Shown in pieces: positions 50,618 through 59,203 of a stretch of 64,000 nucleotides of DNA. Source of the DNA: Rossellomorea vietnamensis (GTDB lineage: Bacteria > Bacillota > Bacilli > Bacillales > Bacillaceae_B). The translations under genes and the position numbers were made by a program. The DNA is taken from positions 2,108,001-2,172,000 of the forward strand of contig NZ_CP104558.1 of the NCBI RefSeq assembly GCF_025398035.1. Direction: 5' to 3'. Each line of letters starts with the position of its first letter. The first letter of the stretch is position 1. The notes below the pieces were generated by a model, which ran no database searches, was not told the origin of the DNA, and saw only the letters and a list, made by a program, of their open reading frames with translations.

Positions 50618-51058
50618 TTACTTCACTTCCACCGAAAACACATAACTCCCGTCCCCCTGCTTCCAGTGGGCGACCAGATGATAGACATAGACCCCTTTCT
50701 GGTCAGGAACCACGATCGTATGATCCTTCATGCTCACGCTTTCCACCTGCTCTTTTCCGACCCACTTTTCTGCACCGATCTGTTGAGGCTTCTTTTTAAA
50801 TGTCACTGTGATCTTCTCACCTGGGGACACGGAGGTTGGTTGATCTTCCCCTGCCATCGCCACTACACTTGAATACGCTTTATCCACACATCCCCCTGAA
50901 AGGAGTCCGTCCCAGCAATAGGAACCTTCTGTTGTCGGGATACTGACTTCTCCTGCTGTTACATTTGGTGTCGGCGGTGCGGTTCGGAAAGGTTGAATAA
51001 TAAATAGAATAATCGCGATCACTGCAATGATATTGCTCACTGCCAATGCCTTTCTCAT
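50618..51058 (-). CDS. Membrane-anchored hypothetical protein
   Basis: The ATG at 51058 is preferred, six bases after GGGGAG. About 146 residues: an N-terminal membrane anchor (about 6-26) then a beta-rich extracytoplasmic domain with two cysteines (SYCWDGLLSGGC) that may form a disulfide. The rest is typical of immunoglobulin-like folds (ITVTFKKKPQQIG, VYVYHLVAHW). It is a single gene. I do not know its role. Confidence 0.6.
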   Translation of the reverse strand: MRKALAVSNIIAVIAIILFIIQPFRTAPPTPNVTAGEVSIPTTEGSYCWDGLLSGGCVDKAYSSVVAMAGEDQPTSVSPGEKITVTFKKKPQQIGAEKWVGKEQVESVSMKDHTIVVPDQKGVYVYHLVAHWKQGDGSYVFSVEVK

Positions 51059-51104
51059 GTTCATCTCCCCTTTTAAACGTTAGACGTATCCCATAGGAAA
51101 AGGG

Positions 51105-51815
51105 TTACCCTTTAACCCTCTCCCTCTTTACAAGCATTCCCATCGGAACATACGTCACAAAAAACACGACAAGTGCCGCAATTTCGAGATTAATATAATA
51201 TATGATCCCTGATCCGAAAAAGGACAAGATCGTTTTTGATTCTGTGGGATTCGCCAGGTAGAAGAAGTTCGTATCAAGAAGGATGTTCAGGAAAAAGATG
51301 GGTACGGCGAGAAGATTGACCATGAGGAATCCGGTCCATATGGCTTTCCTTGGGACACGGTAGCCCTCATATACAATGAAATAAAGGACGGACCACGCAA
51401 TGGCTGCATGATGAAGGAAGTATTTAAGAAAGCGGTAATGAGGAAATTGATAAGTCATTTCAGGTGTAACCATGCTTAAGATTGGGGGAAGAAATCCGAT
51501 AAAGAACAGGAGATAAAAGACCTTCTGGTTTGATTTCAAAAATAGATAAATCGCGATGAACGTACTGACGGAACAAAGCTGCAGGGGCAGATCCCCCAGC
51601 TCCCACTGTCCCGTTGACACGAGCCAGATATGCCACGACACTTCACTCAGCACCAGCATCCAGAATAACGTCCATTTCAACACCGCTTGATACCTCTTTA
51701 GGAAATGCCTGAAGTACACGAGCCAGAATGATAGTGCCACAAACATCAACAGCACCGAGATATGGGGAACAGAAAACAACTCGAACGTTTGCATCTCTGT
51801 CACGGAAAACATCAT
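51105..51815 (-). CDS. TIGR02206 (YwaF-like) membrane protein
   Basis: A 236-residue integral membrane protein with about seven TM segments. The spacing of TM regions and the FELFSVPHISVLLMF opening, the PLQLCSVSTFIAIYLF core and FLHHAAIAWSVLYF identify the TIGR02206/YwaF family. It has no known function. It follows the 50618 gene's start by 46 bp and could be co-transcribed with it. Confidence 0.8.
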   Translation of the reverse strand: MMFSVTEMQTFELFSVPHISVLLMFVALSFWLVYFRHFLKRYQAVLKWTLFWMLVLSEVSWHIWLVSTGQWELGDLPLQLCSVSTFIAIYLFLKSNQKVFYLLFFIGFLPPILSMVTPEMTYQFPHYRFLKYFLHHAAIAWSVLYFIVYEGYRVPRKAIWTGFLMVNLLAVPIFFLNILLDTNFFYLANPTESKTILSFFGSGIIYYINLEIAALVVFFVTYVPMGMLVKRERVKG

Positions 51816-51894
51816 GCCACCCCTATTCGTTTTGAAAAGTGGTTATCATGGATAGTTTATTCGGCATAGGGGTTGACTAAGTCTGCATTTCAAT

Positions 51895-51919
51895 AAAAAA
51901 GCCCCCTTCGAGAGGGGAC
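51895..51919 (-). terminator. Terminator of SDR gene
   Basis: A hairpin with GCCCCCT and AGGGGAC-type arms (51901-51907 and 51913-51919, one G-T pair) is followed on the minus strand by T6. Confidence 0.7.
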
Positions 51920-51926
51920 ATCCATC

Positions 51927-52760
51927 CTATAACGTAAACGGCGGAATATACCGCCCATCCACATCCGTAAAATCGTATTCTTTCGCAAGGTCCCCTGCCC
52001 TCAACGCACGTCCTGTCTTCTCCATCACCCGGGGATCCAACGAAAGCGCCGTGATGGCACGTCCTACATAATAAGGGGTTTCAGATACCTTCAAGTCTTC
52101 GGATTCCTGCCAGTTTTCCTCGTCTACTCCCATATGTTCAAGTACAAGTTCTGTCCTCATGAACCCCGGAGATACAGCCATGACCGCAATCCCTTCTTCT
52201 TTCAGCTCTTCTGAAAGACCGTACGCCATGCGGACGAGAGCATTTTTTGCCAAGTCATAATAGAACTGTCCGGTGTACTTCCCTTCATCCCAGAATGTCG
52301 TATGAACAATCAGAGCTTCTTTATTTTCCCGAAGCAGGGGTATGGCAAAATGATTGGTCGCAAGCTGGGCCCTAACGCCTGCCGTAAACATCGTATCCCA
52401 ATTTTCAAGGGACTGTTCCCAGAATGCTCCCGGATTTACACCGATATCATGTGCGCCCCATACGTTATTGATGAGAATATCAAGCTTTCCCTGTTCCTCC
52501 CGAATTTGTTCAATGACTGCTTTCGTTTCGGCATCGACCGTATGATCACAGCGTACCGCAATCCCTGTGCCACCGGCTTCATCAATCTGGGCTGCCGTGT
52601 CATCAATGGTACCCGGAAAGTTCTGTGTTGAATTCCCTTTCGTACTGCGCCCGGTGACATAAACCGTGGCTCCTGCTTTCCCAAGTTCTATGGCAATTGC
52701 CCGCCCCGCTCCACGGCTTCCCCCTGTTACGAGTGCTACTTTTCCTGTCAGTGTTTTCAT
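51927..52760 (-). CDS. Short-chain dehydrogenase/reductase
   Basis: The ATG at 52760 begins a typical SDR N-terminus (MKTLTGKVALVTGGSRGAGR); the frame extends upstream but overlaps the divergent regulator. About 277 residues with the cofactor motif TGGSRGAGRAIA, NNVWG (NNAG-like) and a YYDLAK Y-x3-K pair. The usual catalytic Ser position reads VHTTFWDEG, so the Ser may be replaced by Thr. The divergent WYL regulator is the likely controller. Confidence 0.83.
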   Translation of the reverse strand: MKTLTGKVALVTGGSRGAGRAIAIELGKAGATVYVTGRSTKGNSTQNFPGTIDDTAAQIDEAGGTGIAVRCDHTVDAETKAVIEQIREEQGKLDILINNVWGAHDIGVNPGAFWEQSLENWDTMFTAGVRAQLATNHFAIPLLRENKEALIVHTTFWDEGKYTGQFYYDLAKNALVRMAYGLSEELKEEGIAVMAVSPGFMRTELVLEHMGVDEENWQESEDLKVSETPYYVGRAITALSLDPRVMEKTGRALRAGDLAKEYDFTDVDGRYIPPFTL

Positions 52761-52869
52761 CCAACCATTCCTTTCATCATCTAAGATAACCCCATTATAC
52801 GATTCCATTCTTGACATCCTTTGTCATATTTCATTAAATAAAAGAAAAATGAAGAAAAAGGTGATCGAT

Positions 52870-53838
52870 ATGAGAGGAGACAGATTGGTATCCATTCTAT
52901 TATTATTGCAAGCACACGGCCGAATGACCGCGAAGGAACTGGCGGAGAAATTGGAAGTATCCGAGCGGACCATCCACAGGGATATGGATGCCCTGAGCGG
53001 CACCGGGATTCCCGTCGTGGCGGAACGCGGTCAAAACGGGGGCTGGTCGCTCCTCGAAGATTACCGGACGGATCTGACCGGGTTGAAAGAATCGGAAATC
53101 CGGGCACTATTCGTGTCTCCTTCCCTTCATCTACTGGACGATCTCGGACTGACCCGCACGACGGAAGAAGCGCGGAACAAGCTTATTGCCTCCCTCCCAT
53201 CGATTGTCAGGGAAAAGGCGAAAGACGTGTGGAACCGGATCCACATCGACACCAGTTCCTGGCGAAAGCAGAAGGATAAGACAGCCTCCCTTGAAATGAT
53301 CAAAGGGGCTATCTTCCAGGAAACCAAATTAGCCATCACCTACGAACGAGCTGACGGCGAAATTGATGACCGCGTGGTGGAACCACTGGGGCTCGTGGCG
53401 AAAGGGGAGCTTTGGTACCTCGTCGCAGCGAAGGAAAACGGGGATATTCGTAACTACCGGGTTTCCCGGATTCATCATGCCGAAAAAGTGGATGAGACAT
53501 TCCAAAGACCGGACGGCTTTGACCTGGCACATTACTGGTCATCCTCCACAACATCCTTTATCAAGACTCTTCCCTCTTTTGAAGTGAAAGTCGAGGTGGC
53601 ACCACAGACGTTATCAAGGCTCACCTTTACGGGACGGTTTGCCCGGGTCCTTGAAGTCGGGGAACGGAGAGGCGCGGAATGGATACCCGTGACGCTTTCT
53701 TTCGATACGGAAGAAGAGGCAAAAGGCTATATGATCGGGTTCACCGATCAAGTCAAAATTGTTGAACCTGCTGATCTGAAACAGAAGGTCCTGGAGATGG
53801 CTGAGGCTACAGTTTCATTTTATCGACAAATGGAATAA
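52870..53838 (+). CDS. WYL-domain transcriptional regulator (YafY family)
   Basis: The ATG at 52870 is chosen as AAAGGTGAT lies six bases upstream. The 322-residue regulator has an N-terminal winged helix-turn-helix (about 1-60; MTAKELAEKLEVSERTIHRD) and a WYL domain (about 140-215; LGLVAKGELWYLVAAKEN). A C-terminal extension follows (about 240-320). WYL regulators sense small ligands. Divergent placement from the SDR gene 109 bp away suggests it controls that gene. The nucleoside hydrolase follows 54 bp downstream. Confidence 0.85.
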   Translation: MRGDRLVSILLLLQAHGRMTAKELAEKLEVSERTIHRDMDALSGTGIPVVAERGQNGGWSLLEDYRTDLTGLKESEIRALFVSPSLHLLDDLGLTRTTEEARNKLIASLPSIVREKAKDVWNRIHIDTSSWRKQKDKTASLEMIKGAIFQETKLAITYERADGEIDDRVVEPLGLVAKGELWYLVAAKENGDIRNYRVSRIHHAEKVDETFQRPDGFDLAHYWSSSTTSFIKTLPSFEVKVEVAPQTLSRLTFTGRFARVLEVGERRGAEWIPVTLSFDTEEEAKGYMIGFTDQVKIVEPADLKQKVLEMAEATVSFYRQME

Positions 53839-53892
53839 TTTTTCCTTTTCTCCGATATGTTTTTAAAAAAACGCTAGCCGAGGAGAATCCCC

Positions 53893-54825
53893 ATGAAAAA
53901 TATTCTCTTATTTGCCGATCCGGGTATAGATGATTCTGTTGCCATTATGTACGCCCTCTTGAATCCGGACATTAACGTACTCGGCATCGTATCCAGTTAC
54001 GGAAATGTCGAAAAGAATCAGGCCACCGATAACATCGCCTATCTGCTCAAACTTGCCGGAAGGACGGATATTCCGATCATCGGTGGTTCCAACAGCCCAT
54101 CATCGGGGAAAATTCCGACCTACTATCCCGAGATCCATGGAAAGGAAGGTTTGGGACCAATACGGCCTCCGGAAAACTTCTCGGGGGAACTCACCAATTT
54201 CTCCAAACTCTACACCATCATAAAAGAAAATAAAGACGTCACCATCGTGGATGTTGGCAGGAATACATCTCTCGCCGCCCTTTACATCTTAGGAGAAAAT
54301 ATTGCCAATGACGTTAAAGAGTTTTATATCATGGGAGGAGCCTTTTTCGTACCGGGAAACGTCACCCCGTCAGCCGAAGCCAACTTCTACGGAGATCCGA
54401 TTGCATCTGAACTCGTGGTCAAGAATCTCGACAATCTGTACATCGCCCCATTAAATGTCACCAACAAGGCCATCGTCACCCTCGAACACATCCAAACTAT
54501 CCAGGAGATGAACGGTAACCCCCTCGTTCAGATCTTGGATGACGTCATGACCTACTATATCGATGCCTATAAGAAACTCATCCCGGGGATAAACGGTGCC
54601 CCCCTCCACGATGTCGTCACCCTCTCACTGATGGTGAACCCGGAGATGGGGAAAACGATCAGAAGGGATGTCGAAGTACTGACCACCGGCCTCGGGCAAG
54701 GCACCTCCATCGCCGATTTCAGGGTCAGCTCCAAACCGGCCGAAAAGAATATCAACATCTATCTGGAAATCGACTACCAAATGTTCGTGAAAGATTTCAT
54801 AGAGGTCATGACCAGAAAAAGATAA
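53893..54825 (+). CDS. Nucleoside hydrolase
   Basis: A 310-residue inosine-uridine-preferring-type nucleoside hydrolase that cleaves the N-glycosidic bond. The calcium site motif is FADPGIDDSVAIMYAL (usual DxDPGxDD), the active-site region is EANFYGDPIASELVV and the late His-Asp pair is PLHDVVTLSL. One Asp of the usual DTDPG start is replaced by Ala-Asp. Purine or pyrimidine specificity cannot be told. A terminator follows. It is probably co-transcribed with the WYL gene. Confidence 0.85.
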   Translation: MKNILLFADPGIDDSVAIMYALLNPDINVLGIVSSYGNVEKNQATDNIAYLLKLAGRTDIPIIGGSNSPSSGKIPTYYPEIHGKEGLGPIRPPENFSGELTNFSKLYTIIKENKDVTIVDVGRNTSLAALYILGENIANDVKEFYIMGGAFFVPGNVTPSAEANFYGDPIASELVVKNLDNLYIAPLNVTNKAIVTLEHIQTIQEMNGNPLVQILDDVMTYYIDAYKKLIPGINGAPLHDVVTLSLMVNPEMGKTIRRDVEVLTTGLGQGTSIADFRVSSKPAEKNINIYLEIDYQMFVKDFIEVMTRKR

Positions 54826-54841
54826 TTTGTTGAAATAAAAT

Positions 54842-54879
54842 AGAAGGGATTGGCCCATTTACTCCTGCCCATCCCTTCT
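54842..54879. terminator. Bidirectional terminator
   Basis: Arms AGAAGGGAT (54842-54850) and ATCCCTTCT (54871-54879) form a 9-bp base, extended by TGGCC/GCCC pairs. It lies between convergent genes. Confidence 0.75.
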
Positions 54880-54883
54880 TATC

Positions 54884-55561
54884 CTACTGATTCTTTTCCC
54901 CAATGGCGATTAACTCCTGGAGGAACACGTCGATTTCCCCCACCAGCACGCCTCCATGTCCTGTACACAGCACATCCGCATCATAGTCCTTCATGATTCT
55001 CAGTCCATTCAGGAACACAGGAAGGTCACTAACCCCACCTCCCTGAAGATACTCCATCCAGGCTCTCCTGAGGTCATCCCCTTTTGAAACAAGTCCATCC
55101 TCCGACAAAGGATCACCAAAGAAACAGAGAAAGTCCCCGGTGAACAGCGTTCTGCTCGGCCTATGAAAGAACACGACAGAACCCGGAGAATGATAGCCGA
55201 CCGTCGTAAAGTCGTAATCCCCTATGGTCCCCTTATCCAAGAGCTCCCCGCTGATGGAAGACCCGGGCGGCGGCGTCTCATCAGCATGGATGACCTTCCT
55301 TGCCTTCGTAAAGAGCGTCTCCCCTCCCACATGATCCTCGTGACCATGAGTGACGAGCATCAGCTTTACATCGTCTGCCGTTTTCCCGATTTTATTTAAA
55401 GCGTGCTGCAGAAACATCAAGTGACCTTCTTTACACGAATCGACCACAGTCAATCCTGCTTCTTCCTCAATGATGTACGCATTCGTATAGGTATTCCACT
55501 CAGTATCCCATATCGCCAGCACATATATTTGATCATTCACTTGCTCCAATCGATACTCCAC
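54884..55561 (-). CDS. MBL-fold metallohydrolase
   Basis: A 225-residue metallo-beta-lactamase fold protein. The zinc motif THGHEDHVGG is at 71-80 (H72, H74, D76, H77). A downstream Asp (TGDFL) and His (CTGHGG) complete the binuclear site. Relatives hydrolyse thioesters, lactones or phosphodiesters; the substrate is unknown. It has no signal peptide. Gene order is convergent with the nucleoside hydrolase. Confidence 0.85.
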   Translation of the reverse strand: MEYRLEQVNDQIYVLAIWDTEWNTYTNAYIIEEEAGLTVVDSCKEGHLMFLQHALNKIGKTADDVKLMLVTHGHEDHVGGETLFTKARKVIHADETPPPGSSISGELLDKGTIGDYDFTTVGYHSPGSVVFFHRPSRTLFTGDFLCFFGDPLSEDGLVSKGDDLRRAWMEYLQGGGVSDLPVFLNGLRIMKDYDADVLCTGHGGVLVGEIDVFLQELIAIGEKNQ

Positions 55562-55636
55562 TATTACTTCCCCTCCTAAATTTCACTTGAATCCATTCCA
55601 CAAACAGGGGGCATTCTCCTTTTCATGAACGTGAAT

Positions 55637-55870
55637 TTAGTAGATAAAACCTTCAATGGACACCAGGATCCAGAAAAGGGATACAGCAAAAAACAGATAG
55701 CTTCGATACGATTTCCGATTCTTCTGTCGTTCTTCCGCTCCCATCACGACCATTAGGATCGCCAGACCTGCCATGGTAAAAGGAAGGACTTCATTATTAT
55801 TTGAGATTAAACCATAAAGTGATAGTGCCAACACAATGACGCTTATCGTTTTTCTTAGTTTTTTCAGCAC
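55637..55870 (-). CDS. DUF3953-like small membrane protein
   Basis: A 77-residue protein with three hydrophobic segments (about 9-21, 28-45 and 57-75) separated by MGAEERQKNRKSYRSY. This pattern fits the DUF3953 family of small Bacillus membrane proteins. It lies between the MBL and VOC genes. The function is unknown. Confidence 0.65.
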   Translation of the reverse strand: MLKKLRKTISVIVLALSLYGLISNNNEVLPFTMAGLAILMVVMGAEERQKNRKSYRSYLFFAVSLFWILVSIEGFIY

Positions 55871-55899
55871 AGTGGATTCCTCATTTCTTCTTATGTAAC

Positions 55900-55925
55900 A
55901 AAAAAAGGGCCTGACCCCCGATTCA
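55900..55925 (-). terminator. Terminator of VOC gene
   Basis: A hairpin around the CTGACC/GGTCAG arms on the minus strand is followed by CCCTTTTTT. It is about 20 bases after the VOC gene stop. Confidence 0.6.
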
Positions 55926-55943
55926 GGTCAGACACCCCATCCT

Positions 55944-56339
55944 CTACTTCGCGTCCTTATCAGGCTGATGAATCCCGAACACATTGCCTTCCGTGTCTAT
56001 GTAATATCCTTGCCATGCCATTCCCGGCAGAGCATACTTCGGCATGGCGACCTTGCCGCCGTGCTCAAGAATCAGTTTCTCGGTTTCATCATAATTTCCG
56101 ACGCCCATCGTACACGAATATCCATTCATCGGCTGATTCGGCTGAGGTGGAGGACTTTGACGCTGCATCAAGGCACCATTGATCCCCATCTCATTCTCAT
56201 CCCCTGTCACAGCCCCCACATAAGGCATTCCGGCATATTCGCTCCAGTCCTCGAACTTCCAGCCGAATACTTCCCCGTAAAACGTCTTGGCCCGTTCCAT
56301 ATCATCCACATGCACTTCGAAATGTACCATTCTTCCCAT
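55944..56339 (-). CDS. VOC family protein
   Basis: A 131-residue glyoxalase-fold protein beginning MGRMVHFEVHVDDMERAKTF, with the repeat halves HFEVHVDD/FYGEVFGW and YYIDTEGNVFGIHQ. It resembles the small VOC proteins often annotated as extradiol dioxygenase-like or glyoxalase. The Pro/Gln-rich loop QRQSPPPQPNQPMNG is distinctive. The gene is separated from ycnK by 361 bp of non-coding sequence. Confidence 0.8.
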   Translation of the reverse strand: MGRMVHFEVHVDDMERAKTFYGEVFGWKFEDWSEYAGMPYVGAVTGDENEMGINGALMQRQSPPPQPNQPMNGYSCTMGVGNYDETEKLILEHGGKVAMPKYALPGMAWQGYYIDTEGNVFGIHQPDKDAK

Positions 56340-56600
56340 TGTTCATACCTCCTATATACTATCTTTCATTATAATGATTTCGATGTTCAGAGAAGAAAAC
56401 CTTTTTTTATATTTTTAAACATACGGTTCATTCTAGTATACTTGCTTTCTGACACATGAAATCACAGGAGATTAACAAAAACAAACAGAAATAAATCGGC
56501 GAATAATAAACCTTTATGATCCAATCCCTCTACCATTACGTATTCTTCATATAAATCATTTGTGAGGAAATTCAAAAGTTTCTTTGTCGTTTATGTTACA

Positions 56601-56666
56601 CTTCAACATTTCTTCACTTTTTTTCACACAAATATTATTGAACAAAGGTTGAAGCTTAACTATTAT
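56601..56666 (+). promoter_or_regulatory. ycnK promoter with inverted repeat
   Basis: TTGAAC (56638-56643) and TATTAT (56661-56666) with a 17-base spacer form a good sigma-A promoter. CTTCAAC (56601-56607) and GTTGAAG (56648-56654) are perfect 7-bp inverted arms; the right arm lies between -35 and -10. This is a plausible YcnK self-binding site. The rest of the 56340-56600 gap is AT-rich without another signal. Confidence 0.6.
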
Positions 56667-56700
56667 GAATCTAGTAAACAGAGAAGAAAGGAAGGGTATT

Positions 56701-57270
56701 ATGCTGCCAATTGATCGACAACAACAGATTTTAACCTGGCTAAAAGAAGAGGGAACACTGCGTGTATCAGACATCAGCACCCGCCTCGAGGTATCCGAAA
56801 TGACGGTCTACCGGGACCTGAAGCCACTGATGGAAACGAACAAAGTCCGCAAGACTTCAAACGGCATCTCTGCTATGGAATCGGAAGGGATCCCATCCGA
56901 CTCCTGTGTATATTGCCTGAAACCGACCACTTCAAGAAGATCGGCTCAACTCATCAAGAAGGATCACACCATCGAACAAACCTGCTGTCCGCACTGTGGA
57001 TTACTTCGTTATGAAGACATCAAGGAGGATGTGGTGCAGATCCTCTGTCGTGACTTCCTGACGGATATGACGATCAGCGGAAAAACCGCCACATACCTGA
57101 TTGATGCGGATCTGAACCTGAACTGCTGTCAGCCACAGGTCATTTCCTTTGAGTCGAGGAAGCAGGCCGAACAATTTCAGACCGGATTCGGGGGTAAAAT
57201 TTGCACGCTTCCACAAGCCATCACGGCGATTTCAAATGACATGCAAGGATCGGGCTGCTGCCACGACTAG
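56701..57270 (+). CDS. ycnK: Copper-sensing repressor YcnK (DeoR HTH + NosL-like domain)
   Basis: The ATG at 56701 follows GGAAGGG. The 189-residue length and layout match B. subtilis YcnK. A DeoR-type HTH is at about 1-55 (LPIDRQQQILTWLKEEG and MTVYRD). A Cys-rich NosL-like metal domain follows (about 65-180), with CVYC, TCCPHC, CRDF and LNCCQPQ, and the protein ends GSGCCHD. YcnK represses its copper-related operon. Here the following genes are a PepSY-TM protein and a FixH-like lipoprotein rather than ycnJ. Confidence 0.88.
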   Translation: MLPIDRQQQILTWLKEEGTLRVSDISTRLEVSEMTVYRDLKPLMETNKVRKTSNGISAMESEGIPSDSCVYCLKPTTSRRSAQLIKKDHTIEQTCCPHCGLLRYEDIKEDVVQILCRDFLTDMTISGKTATYLIDADLNLNCCQPQVISFESRKQAEQFQTGFGGKICTLPQAITAISNDMQGSGCCHD

Positions 57271-57287
57271 GAAAAGAGGAAAAAACG

Positions 57288-58619
57288 ATGGACAAAAAAT
57301 CATATCAAACGATTTGGAGATGGCATTTCTATGCGGGCCTCATCATTGCCCCGTTTCTGCTGATCCTCGCTGTGACGGGGTCGATTTACCTGTTCAAGCC
57401 CCAGATCGAACAGAATCTCTATCAAAAGTATTACGAAGTCAATCCAGAAGGGGAGAAGCTTCAAGCCACTGAACTCATCGAGAAAGTGAAAACGCTTCAT
57501 CCCGATGCACAGGTGACAAGCTTCCGCCCCGGGGAGAGCGCCGACCGTTCCAGTGAAATTGGCATCAGTACAGAAGACGGCTCTGCTACAGTCTTCTTGA
57601 ATCCCTACACAGGTAAGTCACTGGGTGAATTGAAGCCTGAAGACCGGATCATGAATAAAGTCGAAGAAATTCACGGGGAACTGATGGCGGGTACCCTCGG
57701 CGACCGCATTGTCGAACTTGTTGCCTGCTGGGCTATCGTCCTGATTGTCACGGGATTATTCCTATGGTTTCCCCGTAAGAAAGACAAGCTATCGGGTGTG
57801 TTCCTGCCTCGCTTGAATAAAGGAAAGAAGATCTTCAGAAGGGATCTTCACGCTGTCCCTGCGTTCTGGGTCACAGCAGGAATGCTGTTTCTGATCATGA
57901 CGGGACTTCCCTGGTCCGGATTCTGGGGAACCAACTTTCAGAATCTCATGACCAACGCAGGTGCCGGTTATCCTCCGTCCATCTGGACAGGGGAAGCACC
58001 TCAATCCGTCGTGAAAACAAAGGAAATCGCCGACGTCCCTTGGGCCGCGGAAAACTTGGAGGTTCCCGTATCAGCCCTTGAAGGGTACACGCCATTATCC
58101 ATGAATGATGTGGTATCGATAGCAAAACGAGAAGGAATCGATCCGAGTTACACCGTCTACATCCCTCAGGATGAAAAAGGGGTCTATACTCTATCCGCCT
58201 TCCCTGCCAAAGCACAAAATGAAGTCACGATGCACCTTGATCAGTACACAGGAGCGGTCCTTGCTGATTACCGTTTCGATAACTACGGGATCGGCGGGAA
58301 AATCGTCGCCATGGGGATCACCCTTCACACAGGCACACAGTTCGGATTCATTAACCAGCTGTTCAGCCTGCTCATCTGCCTTGGCATTATGCTGGTCGCC
58401 ATCAGCGGATTCTATCTGTGGCTGAAACGGAAACCGAAAAAAGAAATGGGTGCACCAAAATCACCGGGCATCCTGAACTTGAAGTACTTCCTGCTTGTCA
58501 TGATTGCACTCGGGATCCTGTTTCCACTCGTCGGGGCTTCCCTGATTGTCATCCTGCTTCTTGACCGGTTATTGATCAAAAAAATCCCTGCTACGAAAAA
58601 ATTCTTCGGTGCGGCATAA
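57288..58619 (+). CDS. PepSY-TM domain protein
   Basis: A 443-residue membrane protein. A short cytosolic start is followed by TM1 (about 15-36; FYAGLIIAPFLLILAVTGSI), a PepSY extracytoplasmic domain (about 60-115), TM2 (about 140-160), TM3 (about 190-212), a second PepSY-like stretch (about 255-330) and TM4-5 (about 345-430). Conserved histidines in WRWHFYAG, EEIHGELMAG, RDLHAVPAFW and ITLHTGTQFG resemble those of PiuB-type proteins linked to metal reduction or uptake. It lies 17 bp after ycnK, so it is in the copper-controlled operon. Confidence 0.85.
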   Translation: MDKKSYQTIWRWHFYAGLIIAPFLLILAVTGSIYLFKPQIEQNLYQKYYEVNPEGEKLQATELIEKVKTLHPDAQVTSFRPGESADRSSEIGISTEDGSATVFLNPYTGKSLGELKPEDRIMNKVEEIHGELMAGTLGDRIVELVACWAIVLIVTGLFLWFPRKKDKLSGVFLPRLNKGKKIFRRDLHAVPAFWVTAGMLFLIMTGLPWSGFWGTNFQNLMTNAGAGYPPSIWTGEAPQSVVKTKEIADVPWAAENLEVPVSALEGYTPLSMNDVVSIAKREGIDPSYTVYIPQDEKGVYTLSAFPAKAQNEVTMHLDQYTGAVLADYRFDNYGIGGKIVAMGITLHTGTQFGFINQLFSLLICLGIMLVAISGFYLWLKRKPKKEMGAPKSPGILNLKYFLLVMIALGILFPLVGASLIVILLLDRLLIKKIPATKKFFGAA

Positions 58620-58635
58620 GAAAGGACAATGCGAT

Positions 58636-59103
58636 ATGAAAACAACCTTTAAATATTTGAGTATCCTTTTCCTGTGCACGCTACTAGGTGCCTGCGCCCC
58701 GAAGGAAGATGCTGCAGAATTGTACCAGCAGGAATCGCCACTCCAGGCTGATATTACGATGCCGGACGAATTTTCCGGAAGCGGTGACCCGATCAAGATC
58801 GAGCTCACACAAGACGGCAAAACAGTGGATGATGCCGACTTTGTTCATGTGGAAATCTGGAAAGGCGACGGATCCTTCCATGATGGGATGGAAGAAACCG
58901 AGAATGCTGGAGACGGCATTTACACATTCAATAAGAACCTGACGGAAGACGGACTTTATTACATCAAAGTCCATGCAGGAAACAACGGCTCCACCATCAT
59001 GCCGACATTGCCCTTTGCCGTCGGTGAACTCTCCAAAGCAGACGTCGAAGCCTTGAATGATCACGCTCCTGCTGAGAGTGGAGATCACAGTCAGCACCAT
59101 TAA
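58636..59103 (+). CDS. FixH/YtkA-like lipoprotein
   Basis: The ATG at 58636 is chosen for the GAAAGGAC site; the frame extends upstream into the PepSY gene. About 155 residues with a type II signal peptide (lipobox LLGAC) and a beta-sandwich domain of FixH/YtkA type (PIKIELTQDGKTVDDADFVH and DGLYYIKVHAGN). A histidine-rich end (HAPAESGDHSQHH) could bind copper. It lies 16 bp after the PepSY gene and ends the operon. Confidence 0.82.
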   Translation: MKTTFKYLSILFLCTLLGACAPKEDAAELYQQESPLQADITMPDEFSGSGDPIKIELTQDGKTVDDADFVHVEIWKGDGSFHDGMEETENAGDGIYTFNKNLTEDGLYYIKVHAGNNGSTIMPTLPFAVGELSKADVEALNDHAPAESGDHSQHH

Positions 59104-59108
59104 CATCC

Positions 59109-59141
59109 AAAGATCGAAAGCCCATGCCGCTTTCGATCTTT
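59109..59141. terminator. Terminator of ycnK operon
   Basis: Arms 59109-59121 (AAAGATCGAAAGC) and 59129-59141 pair perfectly over 13 bp with a 7-base loop, followed by a T-run. Confidence 0.9.
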
Positions 59142-59168
59142 TTTTGACAAAACAAGAGATGTCTAGTT

Positions 59169-59177
59169 TGCTATAAT
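59169..59177 (+). promoter_or_regulatory. Extended -10 promoter for DUF3891 gene
   Basis: TGCTATAAT (TGn plus a perfect -10) precedes the gene at 59204. A TTGACA lies at 59144-59149, but its 22-base spacing is too long, so the TGn extension is probably decisive. Confidence 0.5.
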
Positions 59178-59203
59178 GGTCATAAAAAGGGGATGTTGAT
59201 TCT

